A stretch of DNA of 64,000 nt from Mediterraneibacter hominis (GCF_014287475.1 NZ_JACOPF010000001.1:1892833-1956832); one strand, 5' to 3'; positions 27,738-37,084 are shown, counted from the first letter of the stretch. Translations and numbers: made by a program. Notes: generated by a model not told the origin, from the sequence alone.

Positions 27738-28721
27738 TTACTTCCTATACTGATCTATGATAACAGCTATAAGTATAATAATTCCCATTGCAACTGTCTG
27801 CCAATAGGATGAAACTCCCAGAAGACTTAGGGTATTATTTATAATCCCTATCACAAACAGACCAAATATTGTTTGTACGATCCCACCTCGGCCTCCTGCC
27901 ATACTGGTTCCACCCATGGCTACTGCAGCAATCGCGTTCAGTTCATATCCCTGCGCCGCTGTCGCCTGTCCATTCTGAAGTTTAGATGCTAGAACCAAAC
28001 CACCCAGTGCTGAGAGAAAACCTGATATAATATAGACGCTGAATCGTATTTTCATAACACTGATTCCTGTCAATTTAGAAACCTCCTGATTACTTCCCAC
28101 GGCATAGATATGTCTTCCATATGCTGTTTTAGATAAAATAATATAAGCGATCATTAAAACGATTACCATGAGTATAATTGATACCGGAATTGGCCCTATT
28201 TTTCTCAGTCCAACAAACCCAAAACTTTCTGGAAGTCCAAAAACCGGTTTTGCATCTGTTGCTACATAGGCAAGTCCTCTGGCCACATTCATCATAGCAA
28301 GCGTAGCAATAAATGGAGGGACATTCAGCTTTGCAATACAGAATCCGTTTATACATCCACAAATACCACCTATTACTAATGATGTAAGTAAAATCATAAC
28401 AAGAGAAACCGCTACGCCTGCATCTGGCATTAACTTAATCACAGAAGCTCCTACTACCCCAGCCAACGCCGCTACTGAACCTACAGACAGGTCAATACCA
28501 TCAGACAAAATTACGAACGTCATTCCACACGCAATCAATGCATTGATTGAAATTTGGATTAAGACATTTAGAATATTGCCTGTTGTCGCAAACCTCGGTA
28601 CAAATACCATAGATATCACAAATAAAAGAATTAAGAAAAATAACATAGTGTTATTTTTTATAAAATTTCTGCTCTGTACCATCATTTTCTTATTATTCAT
28701 ATCCTTGCGCCCCCTATTCAC
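27738..28721 (-). CDS. Ribose-type (CUT2) sugar ABC permease
   Basis: 327 residues, about ten hydrophobic segments, RbsC-like. The GxDLSVGSV motif (DGIDLSVGSVAALAG, about 70-84) and AVGSNQEVSKLTGI (about 206) are present. It makes the homodimeric channel for the RbsB-like protein at 30333-31295. Its start overlaps the ATPase gene stop by 8 nt. Last clear gene of the RpiR-aldolase-DhaKL operon. Confidence 0.92.
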   Translation of the reverse strand: MNRGRKDMNNKKMMVQSRNFIKNNTMLFFLILLFVISMVFVPRFATTGNILNVLIQISINALIACGMTFVILSDGIDLSVGSVAALAGVVGASVIKLMPDAGVAVSLVMILLTSLVIGGICGCINGFCIAKLNVPPFIATLAMMNVARGLAYVATDAKPVFGLPESFGFVGLRKIGPIPVSIILMVIVLMIAYIILSKTAYGRHIYAVGSNQEVSKLTGISVMKIRFSVYIISGFLSALGGLVLASKLQNGQATAAQGYELNAIAAVAMGGTSMAGGRGGIVQTIFGLFVIGIINNTLSLLGVSSYWQTVAMGIIILIAVIIDQYRK

Positions 28722-30213
28722 TGCCTACACTTGCCAGAGACATTACAATTTCTTCCGCTGCATCCTCTTCATCAACAAACCCTGCCACTTTCCCTTCTCG
28801 CATTACCATAATTCTATTTGCCACTCCTAAAATTTCTGGTAGTTCTGATGAAACCATAATAATACTTCCGCCATTTTCTACAAATTCTTTCATCAACGCA
28901 TATATTTCTGATTTTGCATTTACATCGATTCCTCTGGTTGGCTCATCCATGATTAGGATCCTGGATTCTGCCAAAAGCCATTTTGCAATAACGACCTTCT
29001 GCTGATTCCCGCCGGAAAGATTTTTTACTGCCTCTTTTTCTGATGGCGTTTTTATACTCATTCTCTTTATGTATTCCAAAGAAGCATTTTTTTCCCATTG
29101 GAAATCAACAAACCCCTTCCTTGCTCTCTTTGACACAGATGCTAATGACGTATTTTCTTTGACATTCTTCTCCAGTAAGAGCCCCTGCTGCCTTCTATCT
29201 TCCGGAATAAGACCAACTCCTCTTCTGATGACATCACCCGGGCTTTTTGCATGATATGCTTTTCCGTAAAGCCGACATTCTCCATAATCTGGTTTTTCTG
29301 CTCCGAACACAGTTCTCATAACTTCTGTACGTCCGGCCCCTATCAACCCCGCAACTCCTAATATTTCACCTTTATATAACTGAAAAGAAACGTCTTCAAA
29401 TTCTCCTTTTCTCGTTAAATGTGAAACATCCAGTACTACTTCCTTACTTTTACATCCTCGTGCCTTATAATAATATTGTTTCATTTCCCTGCCAACCATC
29501 ATTGTTACCATTTGATTTTCTGTTACTTCTGCCACAGGAAGTGTCTTTACCAAAATTCCATCTCTTAGGACTGACAATGTATCCCCTATTTCCATAATTT
29601 CTTTCAGACGATGAGAGATATAAATAATCGCTACGTTTTCCTTTCTTAATTTTTGGATTACTTCAAACAGTGCCTTTACTTCATGCTCTGACAAAGATGA
29701 TGTAGGTTCGTCCATGATAACCATCTCACTGTTTTGTGAGACAGCTCTTATAATTTCTACCATCTGTTTTTCTCCGTTATTTAACTCTCTGATATACGCC
29801 TTAGGATTGATATGAATCCCTATCGTATCCATTAGTTTTTGAGCCTCTGCTATCATCTCTGTCTTATTCAAAATTTTTCCAGCTTTTTTAACTTCTCTTC
29901 CTAGAAATATATTTTCATAAACCATTAAATCTTCGATTACACTAAGCTCCTGATGTATAACGCTGATTCCTCTTTGCTGCGACTGTTTTATATTTGTAAA
30001 TCTTACCTGCTCGCCCTTGACAAACACATCTCCTTTATCAGCCTGATATACACCTGATATAATTTTAATAATTGTCGATTTGCCAGCTCCATTTTCTCCC
30101 AACAGTACATGTACCTTTCCCGGATAAAACATAATTGAAATGTCCGACAGAACTTTAACTCCCGGAAATTCCTTATATATATGTCGTAATTCTATCAAAG
30201 GCCTCTTTTCCAT
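28714..30213 (-). CDS. Ribose-type (CUT2) sugar ABC ATPase, tandem NBD
   Basis: 499 residues with two nucleotide-binding domains, RbsA/MglA-like. Domain 1: Walker A GENGAGKST (about 38) and Walker B MVIMDEPT. Domain 2: degenerate Walker A GLIGAGRTEV, signature LSGGNQQKV (about 398) and Walker B ILIMDEPTRGID. It powers import by the permease that follows. A stem-loop separates it from the binding-protein gene upstream. Confidence 0.93.
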   Translation of the reverse strand: MEKRPLIELRHIYKEFPGVKVLSDISIMFYPGKVHVLLGENGAGKSTIIKIISGVYQADKGDVFVKGEQVRFTNIKQSQQRGISVIHQELSVIEDLMVYENIFLGREVKKAGKILNKTEMIAEAQKLMDTIGIHINPKAYIRELNNGEKQMVEIIRAVSQNSEMVIMDEPTSSLSEHEVKALFEVIQKLRKENVAIIYISHRLKEIMEIGDTLSVLRDGILVKTLPVAEVTENQMVTMMVGREMKQYYYKARGCKSKEVVLDVSHLTRKGEFEDVSFQLYKGEILGVAGLIGAGRTEVMRTVFGAEKPDYGECRLYGKAYHAKSPGDVIRRGVGLIPEDRRQQGLLLEKNVKENTSLASVSKRARKGFVDFQWEKNASLEYIKRMSIKTPSEKEAVKNLSGGNQQKVVIAKWLLAESRILIMDEPTRGIDVNAKSEIYALMKEFVENGGSIIMVSSELPEILGVANRIMVMREGKVAGFVDEEDAAEEIVMSLASVGSE

Positions 30214-30240
30214 TATGTGTGTTCCTCCTTTTAATGAATG

Positions 30241-30268
30241 GGGCTGTCCGGTTAATTTAACCGACAGC
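30241..30268 (-). terminator. Intercistronic stem-loop after the RbsB-like gene
   Basis: GGCTGTCCGGTTAA pairs with TTAACCGACAGCC (one bulge) in a near-perfect 13-bp hairpin between the binding-protein stop and the ATPase start. Same position and presumably the same purpose as the hairpin at 19270-19304. Confidence 0.7.
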
Positions 30269-30332
30269 CTCCTGTTTGGAACTATCTATTTCCCGACATC
30301 TCGCCTGGAAATCACATTTGCTTGAAATTATT

Positions 30333-31295
30333 TTATTCCGCATTTTCTTTGTCAATAATATATGGCTCGATTTTAATTTCTTTTTCCGGAGTACCGCCGT
30401 CTAATTTTGTTTTTACAGCTTCTAAAGTTTTCTCCGCAATCGCCGTAGGATCCTGCGCAACATCTGCCACCCAGTTTCCTCCTGCTTTAATCGCTTCTAT
30501 TCCTTCTGGATTTCCATCGTATCCTATAATCAATGTCTCCTTCCCCGCTGCGTCAATTGAAGACTGCGCTCCAATCGCAGCCGGGTCGCCTACTGCAAAT
30601 ACAACGTCAATATTTTCATGTTTCAAAAGCATATTCTGCATAACATCTGCTGCCTTTTGCTGGTCTCCTGAATAATTTTGGATATCTACAACATTGACCT
30701 CTGGAGCATTTTCTGCAAGATAATCTGTAAACCCTTCTTCTCTCTGGATACAAGCCTCTATTTCAGAATAAGTAATAACAGCTACATCTCCTTTTTTGTC
30801 AGTAAGAATATTTTCAAGCATATATTCTGCCGCTATCTGTCCACCTTTATAGTTATCTGTCGCTATATGGCTTACTACTTCGCCGTCTGATTCAATATCC
30901 ATTGTAAATACCGGAATATCTGCCGCATCTGCAAGTTCTACCATAGACTTACTTCCCGCTGAATTTGTCGGACAGATAATAATTGCATCCACATCCTGAG
31001 TAATAAAGTCCTGCACCTGGCTGAGCTGCTTATTAGCATCTGCCGCTGCATCCTGTATAATCAATTCCCATCCTAATTCTTCCGCTTTAGTTTCCAGCCC
31101 TTTCTGGATATTATTGTAGAAAACATGCGTACAGTTTAGCAAACTAACACCAATTACTTTCTTATTCTCTTCCGTTTTCCCCTTTTCTTCTGTCTTAGAA
31201 TCTGTTCCCTGTGGCGAACTACATCCAACCATTAATGATAGCACCATAACAAATGTCAATAGGATTCCCATTAATTTTTTACCGAACCTTTTCAT
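30333..31295 (-). CDS. Sugar-binding lipoprotein, RbsB-like
   Basis: 320 residues. Lipobox LMVGC with Cys25, a Ser/Lys/Glu/Thr linker, then a periplasmic-binding-protein type 1 domain (IGVSLLNCTHVFYNNIQKG at about 47). It binds a pentose, hexose or related polyol outside the membrane. The gene directly follows the PfkB kinase stop (overlap-free, 0 nt). The presence of kinase, aldolase and DhaKL genes upstream implies a sugar degraded to triose-like fragments. Confidence 0.92.
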   Translation of the reverse strand: MKRFGKKLMGILLTFVMVLSLMVGCSSPQGTDSKTEEKGKTEENKKVIGVSLLNCTHVFYNNIQKGLETKAEELGWELIIQDAAADANKQLSQVQDFITQDVDAIIICPTNSAGSKSMVELADAADIPVFTMDIESDGEVVSHIATDNYKGGQIAAEYMLENILTDKKGDVAVITYSEIEACIQREEGFTDYLAENAPEVNVVDIQNYSGDQQKAADVMQNMLLKHENIDVVFAVGDPAAIGAQSSIDAAGKETLIIGYDGNPEGIEAIKAGGNWVADVAQDPTAIAEKTLEAVKTKLDGGTPEKEIKIEPYIIDKENAE

Positions 31296-32261
31296 TTACT
31301 TTATTCCTCCTTCATTTAATTTTTCACTCACCTTTACCAGATTTACGAATTCCAGCATTTCATCTTTCCCACATAATTCTGTTCCTTCATGCAAAAGAGA
31401 ACCTGTAGCCGCTGCTACCGCATACTTTAAATATTCCTTCTCTCCCACGCCATGTTCTATGGCATAGCAAAAACCTGCTATCATAGAATCTCCGGCCCCT
31501 TGTATACCTTTCACTTTTACTGGTATCCCTGCCGCCGTATAAATCTTTTTTTCCGTTACTAAAACTGCTCCTTTACTCCCGCGAGAAACGCAAACATATC
31601 TCACCCCTTTCTCAATAATTTTATTCGCCGCCCTAATAATTTCTTCTTCTGTCGAGGATGGCATATGAAATGTCTTTTCCAATTCATCCGCATTTGGTTT
31701 AATCAAAAACGGCTTACTTTTCACTGTTTCTTCTAAAAGTCTGCCAGATGCATCGGCAAGCACCCGTATTCCTTTTTTCACTGCCATGTCTGTCAGCCAC
31801 TTATATATCTCTATAGAAATACCCGGTGGAATACTTCCTGATATAATAAGTATTTTTGTTTCTGTCAAAAGTTCCTCCATCATCTCAAGAAACTTGTTTT
31901 GAAAATCCATGCTCACGCGACAACCTTTTCCGTTAAATTCGCTCATAACTTTTTGAGAGGCATCAAATATTTTTATATTTGTCCGCATACTCCCTGGCAC
32001 TGAAATAAGTCTATCTGGAATTTTATTTTCAGCTAAAAATCCTTTTAGCAGGTCACCATTTTCTAAAAATGTAAACCCAACTGCTATATTTTCTATAGCT
32101 AGATTTTTTAATACGACACTCGTATTGATCCCTTTTCCTGAAATATCTTTTCTCGTTCCTATTACATTGTTCGTTCCGCCATATAGTAATTTATCTACTG
32201 TTATAGTCAAATCAATACAAGGATTCAATGTAACCGTCACAATTTTTTTATTCATGCACAT
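31296..32261 (-). CDS. PfkB-family kinase, 1-phosphofructokinase/tagatose-6-P kinase type
   Basis: 321 residues. The N-terminal TLNPCIDLTI and SGKGINTS (about 42) motifs, SGSIPPG (about 139), IKPNADEL and the catalytic GAGDSMIAGF (about 252) place it in the FruK/LacC/PfkB subgroup that phosphorylates phosphosugars such as fructose 1-P or tagatose 6-P. The product would be a bisphosphate for the class II aldolase encoded upstream. The start overlaps the DhaL-like stop; the second ATG (32255) has better spacing from GGGTGA. Confidence 0.9.
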   Translation of the reverse strand: MCMNKKIVTVTLNPCIDLTITVDKLLYGGTNNVIGTRKDISGKGINTSVVLKNLAIENIAVGFTFLENGDLLKGFLAENKIPDRLISVPGSMRTNIKIFDASQKVMSEFNGKGCRVSMDFQNKFLEMMEELLTETKILIISGSIPPGISIEIYKWLTDMAVKKGIRVLADASGRLLEETVKSKPFLIKPNADELEKTFHMPSSTEEEIIRAANKIIEKGVRYVCVSRGSKGAVLVTEKKIYTAAGIPVKVKGIQGAGDSMIAGFCYAIEHGVGEKEYLKYAVAAATGSLLHEGTELCGKDEMLEFVNLVKVSEKLNEGGIK

Positions 32262-32880
32262 TCACCCAATCTGCAATTTCCTGGAAAATCAACCATATAG
32301 AAGTAGCGCCTGCATCTTGAAGCCCTATTGCATTATCACCAAAATATTTTGCCCGACCAAACTTTGCCCTGTACTTTTTTGTATTCTCCATTCCACTCTC
32401 AGCCGCGGCAGCCGCATTTGCAGTACCTTCCTTTAAGCTTAATTTCTTTTCCACACTTTCTTCCAATGCAAACACTGCCGGTTCAAAAGCATCCACCATC
32501 GTTTTGTCGCCACATTTTGCCTTTCCTCTCTTTTTCAGTGCCTCTAGAGACTTTCGAAAAATTTCTGCAAAATCCTGAAGTTCGATCTCTGTATGAGGAG
32601 TTCTTGAGGTAATCCCACTTATGAAAACAGTTCCGAATAAAACCCCCGATGCTCCTCCCATTGTATCTAGCAAGGTCATACCTATTATTTTAAAAACATC
32701 TTCTGCATAATCTATTTTTCGACGTTCTAATTCTTTTTTGACATTTTTAAATCCTAAAGCCATACCTGTACCGTGATCTCCATCCCCAATCTGTAAGTCT
32801 ATCTTTGTGAGCATATCCTCACTCTGAATAATCTTATCTGCCACTGCAATGAACATATCTTTCAATTCATTTATTTTCAT
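32248..32880 (-). CDS. DhaL-like dihydroxyacetone kinase ADP/ATP-binding subunit
   Basis: 210 residues, the usual DhaL length. The Mg-nucleotide motif IDLQIGDGDHG keeps all three Asp ligands (28, 33, 35). DhaL phosphorylates substrate bound on DhaK, re-charged either by ATP exchange or by the PTS protein DhaM. No dhaM gene is present in this operon. The start overlaps the DhaK-like stop by 4 nt (ATGA), showing tight coupling of the two subunits. Confidence 0.9.
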   Translation of the reverse strand: MKINELKDMFIAVADKIIQSEDMLTKIDLQIGDGDHGTGMALGFKNVKKELERRKIDYAEDVFKIIGMTLLDTMGGASGVLFGTVFISGITSRTPHTEIELQDFAEIFRKSLEALKKRGKAKCGDKTMVDAFEPAVFALEESVEKKLSLKEGTANAAAAAESGMENTKKYRAKFGRAKYFGDNAIGLQDAGATSIWLIFQEIADWVNVHE

Positions 32881-33887
32881 TGCGAGTCACTCCTTTCTCC
32901 CACTTTGAAAAACGGAGCATCTGCAGATTTATCATAATACTGTGTTAATTCTTCATCTATTTTCATTACAGTAATAGACAATCCTCCTGCTCCAGGAGTC
33001 ACAAACAACCGCTCTACTAAAATATCATATAGCTCTATCTTTTTTTCTTTCAGTACATCACAACACTTTCCGGCTATAATACTGAGTTCAATTTGACTTG
33101 TCATACTATATCCATTAATCCAGATGACAACCTTATCATATGGTTTTAAATTTAAATCTTCTGACAAACCGTTGATTAGCTTCTCTGCAATACTATCTGC
33201 TTCCCCAATCTTTTCCCGTTTAATTCCAGTTTCTCCGTTAAAGCCCATTCCGAACTCCATTTTCCCGTCTTCTAATTCAAAACATTTTTCTCCGTTAACC
33301 GGTGAATAAGATGGCGCTGTTGTAACACTAAAAGTTCCTATATTATGATTTGCTTTTTTTAATATCCGTTCTGTTTCATCTAAGGAGTTACCGGCTTCTG
33401 TAACAGCTCCTGCTAATTTTGTAAGCAATGCTACTCCACCAATTCCTCTGCGTTCTTCTTTTTCTGCAGTAGATGCAGAAGTTATATCGTCTGTAATGTA
33501 TATCTGCCTTGTCTCTATTCCTTCCAATTCCGCCAGCTCACTTACAAGTTCAAAATTCAAAACATCCCCTGCATGATTTGTCACAACATAAATAACGCCT
33601 TTATCGTGGGGAAGTATTCTAGTTGTCTCAAGAATAGATTTTGCAGGAGGTGCTGTAAAAATATTTCCTACCGCAGCTCCGTCTGCTAATCCTTTTCCTA
33701 CATATCCTACAGGCCATGGATCCAGGCCGCTTCCTCCCCCTACAATTACAGTAACTTTATCTTTCGGACAAGTTTTCACAACAGCATTGACTCCTGGTAC
33801 CTTTTTTATAAACCCTCGATTTATTTTTACATACCCATTAATCATATCTTCTACTATTGTTCCAGTTTTATTAACCAGCCTTTTCAT
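32877..33887 (-). CDS. DhaK-like kinase subunit lacking the substrate histidines
   Basis: 336 residues, DhaK fold from end to end. In canonical DhaK, dihydroxyacetone is held covalently by a His in GIHGEPG and activated by a His in GGGSGHEPAH. Here the first is Asn217 (GMGFNGETG) and the second is Leu55 (GGGSGLDPWP); the conserved Asp108 (AGDVLNF) remains. The protein therefore cannot bind dihydroxyacetone in the usual hemiaminal form and may act on another substrate, or be regulatory. It lies between a class II aldolase gene and dhaL in a ribose-type import operon. The rest of the fold is well conserved, so this is divergence and not decay. Confidence 0.88.
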   Translation of the reverse strand: MKRLVNKTGTIVEDMINGYVKINRGFIKKVPGVNAVVKTCPKDKVTVIVGGGSGLDPWPVGYVGKGLADGAAVGNIFTAPPAKSILETTRILPHDKGVIYVVTNHAGDVLNFELVSELAELEGIETRQIYITDDITSASTAEKEERRGIGGVALLTKLAGAVTEAGNSLDETERILKKANHNIGTFSVTTAPSYSPVNGEKCFELEDGKMEFGMGFNGETGIKREKIGEADSIAEKLINGLSEDLNLKPYDKVVIWINGYSMTSQIELSIIAGKCCDVLKEKKIELYDILVERLFVTPGAGGLSITVMKIDEELTQYYDKSADAPFFKVGERSDSQ

Positions 33888-33907
33888 TCACTACACCTGC
33901 TTTTTGA

Positions 33908-34795
33908 TTATTGTAATGCGAAAATTTTCATAGCTGCCTTCACATTTTCTTTCATTTCTTGGATTGCTAATAATGGAATTTCATGGAAGAATATATTTTC
34001 TTCTTTTTCTTTTTTATCCATCGCTTTTTTTACTGCTTTTCCTCCTGCCAATGCCATATAAGTATAGTAATTAATTTTTTTAATGCCGTTTTTAATAGCT
34101 TGTCTATATTCTTCTTCTGATAATCCTGAGCCTCCATGCATAACAAATGGAATATCAATTTTTTCTTTTATTTTTGATATTCTTCCCAGATCTAATACTG
34201 GTTTTTTTATATAAACACCATGGCTGGTACCAAATGCTATTGCTAATACATCTACCTCTGTCTTTTCCACGAAGTCTTTTGCAATATCCGGATCCGTATA
34301 TATATCATTAATATTCTGGAAATTATCGGCGCTTTCAATCTCGTCATATGTTTTTTTCTTTCCCATTCCCATATCTGATGTAAAAATATGCCCCAATTCT
34401 GCCTCTACAGTAATTCCCATATTATGAGCTAGTTTTACAACTTGACGGGTAATTTTTATATTTTCTTCATAACTTCTTGCAGAAGCATCTATCATTACAG
34501 AAGTGCATCCTTCTTTCATTGCCTCCACACAGCTTTCTAATGAAACCCCATGATCAAAGTGGACGCATACCGGAACACAGGATTTTCTTGCAAAATGCAG
34601 CATAACTGGCACTATATCCCTAATAGATATGATGTCTTTATGTACCTCTGCATAACTTATAATTACTGGTAACTTCAATTCCTCCGCTGCGCCTACAACT
34701 GCTGCTACCGATTCATAATTACAACAGTTAAACGCACCTACTGCATTGCCATTTTTACGGGTATACTCCATAATTTCTTTTAATGATACTAACAT
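33908..34795 (-). CDS. Class II fructose/tagatose-bisphosphate-type aldolase
   Basis: 295 residues, close in length to GatY/KbaY/FbaA. Zinc-site and catalytic motifs are visible: VCVHFDHG (about 86-93, catalytic Asp and Zn His), AIAFGTSHGVY (about 190) and VMHGGSG (about 218). It cleaves a ketose (bis)phosphate by a zinc enolate mechanism. The residues normally binding the C6 phosphate (NxxT/D near the C-terminus) read INYYTY, so the substrate may differ from fructose 1,6-bisphosphate. It is the first enzyme gene after the RpiR regulator. Confidence 0.9.
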   Translation of the reverse strand: MLVSLKEIMEYTRKNGNAVGAFNCCNYESVAAVVGAAEELKLPVIISYAEVHKDIISIRDIVPVMLHFARKSCVPVCVHFDHGVSLESCVEAMKEGCTSVMIDASARSYEENIKITRQVVKLAHNMGITVEAELGHIFTSDMGMGKKKTYDEIESADNFQNINDIYTDPDIAKDFVEKTEVDVLAIAFGTSHGVYIKKPVLDLGRISKIKEKIDIPFVMHGGSGLSEEEYRQAIKNGIKKINYYTYMALAGGKAVKKAMDKKEKEENIFFHEIPLLAIQEMKENVKAAMKIFALQ

Positions 34796-34818
34796 ATCCT
34801 ACCTCCTTCTTTTTTTAC

Positions 34819-35709
34819 TTACCCTTTTATATGCTCGCTTTCCAGTTCCTCTGAAATAGCTTCATATACATGCAAAATACGCTCTTCTTCCTGCATTGCC
34901 AGCAGCATATAGATGCAATCTGCAATTGTTACCTGCGACACGTTCTCACAAGATGGTTCATAATATTTTCCCATTTCCCCTGCTTCATAATCATACGCAC
35001 TGAAAATTGTATATTCTGCTTCTTTTGCAAGTGGTGACTGAGCTACACTTGTAATTCCTAATGTTCGCGCCCCTCTTTTTCTGGCTCTTATAATTCCTTC
35101 TACTACAGACTTTGTCTTTCCAAAGTTACTGACAGCAATCACAAAATCATCTTTTTCAACCATCGATGTAACAATAACCTGTTCATGTGGATCGCTATAT
35201 GTCTGTACGTTGTATCCTAATCTGTAAATCCTTGAAAACAGCGCCTCTGTTGTAACCTTTGAGCGTCCTACTCCGAGCATAAGAATTCTCCTAGATTTTC
35301 TTATCATCTCAACTGCTTTTTCTATTGTTGGAATGTCCAAATTTTTCCATGTATCATCCAACATTTGAATACTTCTTTGAAAAATAGTTCTACATACCGT
35401 TTCACTATTATTCCTCGCTATTTCTCCACTATATTGAAATCGGTTAACAATAGAGTCCGGATGTTCTATTGCATTTCCGTGCGATAATGAAGCCGCTAAA
35501 GATAATTGAAATGCTTTAAAATTTTCATATCCCATATAACGTACAAAACGTGTAACCGAAGCATCGCTGACTCCACTTACCTCTGCTAGTTCATGGGAAC
35601 TTTTCTTCACGGCCTCATTCGGACATCCAATTATATAATCCGCAATTCTTTTCATAGCCGTATTCATTTGTGGATACTGATTTCTTATTTTAATAATTTC
35701 AAGTGACAT
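34819..35709 (-). CDS. RpiR/MurR-family regulator with SIS domain
   Basis: 296 residues. N-terminal HTH_6 domain (AEVSGVSDASVTRFVRYMGYENFKAF, about 42-67) and a C-terminal SIS sugar-phosphate-binding domain (about 120-250, GVGRSKVTTEALF and SNFGKTKSVVEGI). It should sense a phosphosugar intermediate and control the aldolase-DhaKL-PfkB-ABC operon, of which it is the first gene. The intergenic promoter at 35778-35805 drives it. Confidence 0.92.
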   Translation of the reverse strand: MSLEIIKIRNQYPQMNTAMKRIADYIIGCPNEAVKKSSHELAEVSGVSDASVTRFVRYMGYENFKAFQLSLAASLSHGNAIEHPDSIVNRFQYSGEIARNNSETVCRTIFQRSIQMLDDTWKNLDIPTIEKAVEMIRKSRRILMLGVGRSKVTTEALFSRIYRLGYNVQTYSDPHEQVIVTSMVEKDDFVIAVSNFGKTKSVVEGIIRARKRGARTLGITSVAQSPLAKEAEYTIFSAYDYEAGEMGKYYEPSCENVSQVTIADCIYMLLAMQEEERILHVYEAISEELESEHIKG

Positions 35710-35777
35710 ATTTTTCTCCTGTAAACATTTTTATGAAATTTATTTTTATAGTTATTTATTTTCTGTAATTTAATTTC

Positions 35778-35805
35778 ATTATATCCATTTATTCATTTTT
35801 GTCAA
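35778..35805 (-). promoter_or_regulatory. Promoter of the RpiR-aldolase-DhaKL-ABC operon
   Basis: Minus strand: -35 TTGACA (35800-35805), 16-bp spacer, -10 TATAAT (35778-35783), 69 nt from the RpiR start. The surrounding 35710-36060 stretch is extremely AT-rich, with no other gene recognised. Confidence 0.75.
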
Positions 35806-36060
35806 TATAATCCGATAATTTTTCTATTTTTTATACATATTGTATAATTTTTCACTATATTTTATATATTATCATATTATTTTTCAGCATTTTTAATAGT
35901 CACTTCTATATTACTAATAAAACATTAATTTTTCTTATATTTAAATAAATGCAGAACTTTTTAAAGAGGAACCCCTCTATCCTTTTCAATAAACAAAATA
36001 TTAATTAGTTAAGAATATAACTGGAACCCGTCTGAAGAACAAGATATACAAGAAAAGCAA

Positions 36061-36315
36061 TTGACAGGGAGTGATAAATCAGTCCCTGTCAAACAAATAT
36101 TGAAGAATATAAAGTTTAGCTGTCAATTACATATTTATTATAGCAGTTATATCAAACAAATCCGAATGGAAAATGCCAAAGAACTGCTCAGGTCAAAGCA
36201 CTTGCAGGTTAAGGAGGTTGCGTCTGCCGTAGGTTATATAGATGCACACCTCTTCTCAAAAACCTTCCGCGAATATACCGGTTTACTGTCCAACGAATAT
36301 GCCAAACGTTGTTAA
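36061..36315 (+). pseudogene. AraC-family regulator, C-terminal DNA-binding fragment
   Basis: 84 codons, of which the last 60 are a clear AraC double helix-turn-helix (RMENAKELLRSK...VKEVASAVGYIDAHLFSKTFREYTG). No ATG at its head (frame starts TTG), no ribosome-binding site and no sensor or receiver domain upstream. It is the tail of a larger regulator whose front half is lost. Confidence 0.75.
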
Positions 36316-36316
36316 A

Positions 36317-37084
36317 CTAGATATACGCCAGTATCCCTCTTATATCTCTTACGACAGCGTCGGCCCCTGCTTCTCTATATTTTTTTTCTGCCGTTTTTAA
36401 CCGTATTTCTTTTTCTTCCTCGGAAAGGGCCTCAAATTCTGCCTCAGACAGTCCGATTACAGAACTTCCTTCCAGAATCCCCACTGTAAATACTCCTGCA
36501 TTTTTTCCTTCCAGAATGTCAGATACAGTATCTCCTGCTTTCAAAACCTTGTCTACGGAATCCACCTTCAACGTCTCCATATTCTTAAAAATCATGTACG
36601 GATAAGGACGTCCCATCTTCTGGCAGGAATCCGGACTGTACCAGCAGTCCGGGGAATACCCTTGCTTTGCTGCTTCCGGAACTACAATTTCCATCATTAC
36701 ATCTGTATAGCCCGTTGTAGAACCAATTTTAATACCCTTTTCCTTTAATTTTTTTACAGTTTCTACCACATATGGTTTGGGTTTGGCGTACTGTGACAGA
36801 ATCTTTAGCAGAGCCGGCTCGTAATTTGCATACATTTTATCTGCATCTTCATCTTCCGGTTCGCGTCCGTACTTTTCTATCCAGGCTTTTTTTATTCTGT
36901 CCATCTCAAGCATCGTACGTATATGATCCCACTTTAACATTCCCATGGGTTCCCTTACTTCTTCCTGTGTCGGGTTGATTCCCATATCCTGAAATACTTC
37001 TGTAAATACCTGTACCGGTGCAAAGCACCCATAATCTACTGTTGTTCCTGCCCAGTCAAAAATAACTGCTTCTATTTTTCCCAT
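36317..37084 (-). CDS. phnX: Phosphonoacetaldehyde hydrolase
   Basis: 255 residues, HAD superfamily. It cleaves the C-P bond of phosphonoacetaldehyde to acetaldehyde and phosphate. The HAD nucleophile Asp10 (VIFDWAGTT) and the PhnX-specific Schiff-base Lys51 (MGMLKWDHI) are both in place. It follows phnW by 46 nt in the 2-aminoethylphosphonate operon. Confidence 0.95.
   Translation of the reverse strand: MGKIEAVIFDWAGTTVDYGCFAPVQVFTEVFQDMGINPTQEEVREPMGMLKWDHIRTMLEMDRIKKAWIEKYGREPEDEDADKMYANYEPALLKILSQYAKPKPYVVETVKKLKEKGIKIGSTTGYTDVMMEIVVPEAAKQGYSPDCWYSPDSCQKMGRPYPYMIFKNMETLKVDSVDKVLKAGDTVSDILEGKNAGVFTVGILEGSSVIGLSEAEFEALSEEEKEIRLKTAEKKYREAGADAVVRDIRGILAYI

Noticed and set aside
30333-31295. 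Reading the 27.7-35.7 kb operon as a ribose (rbs) operon
   Set aside because: No RbsK/RbsD-type partner; the PfkB is of 1-phosphofructokinase type and aldolase/DhaKL genes are unexplained by ribose.
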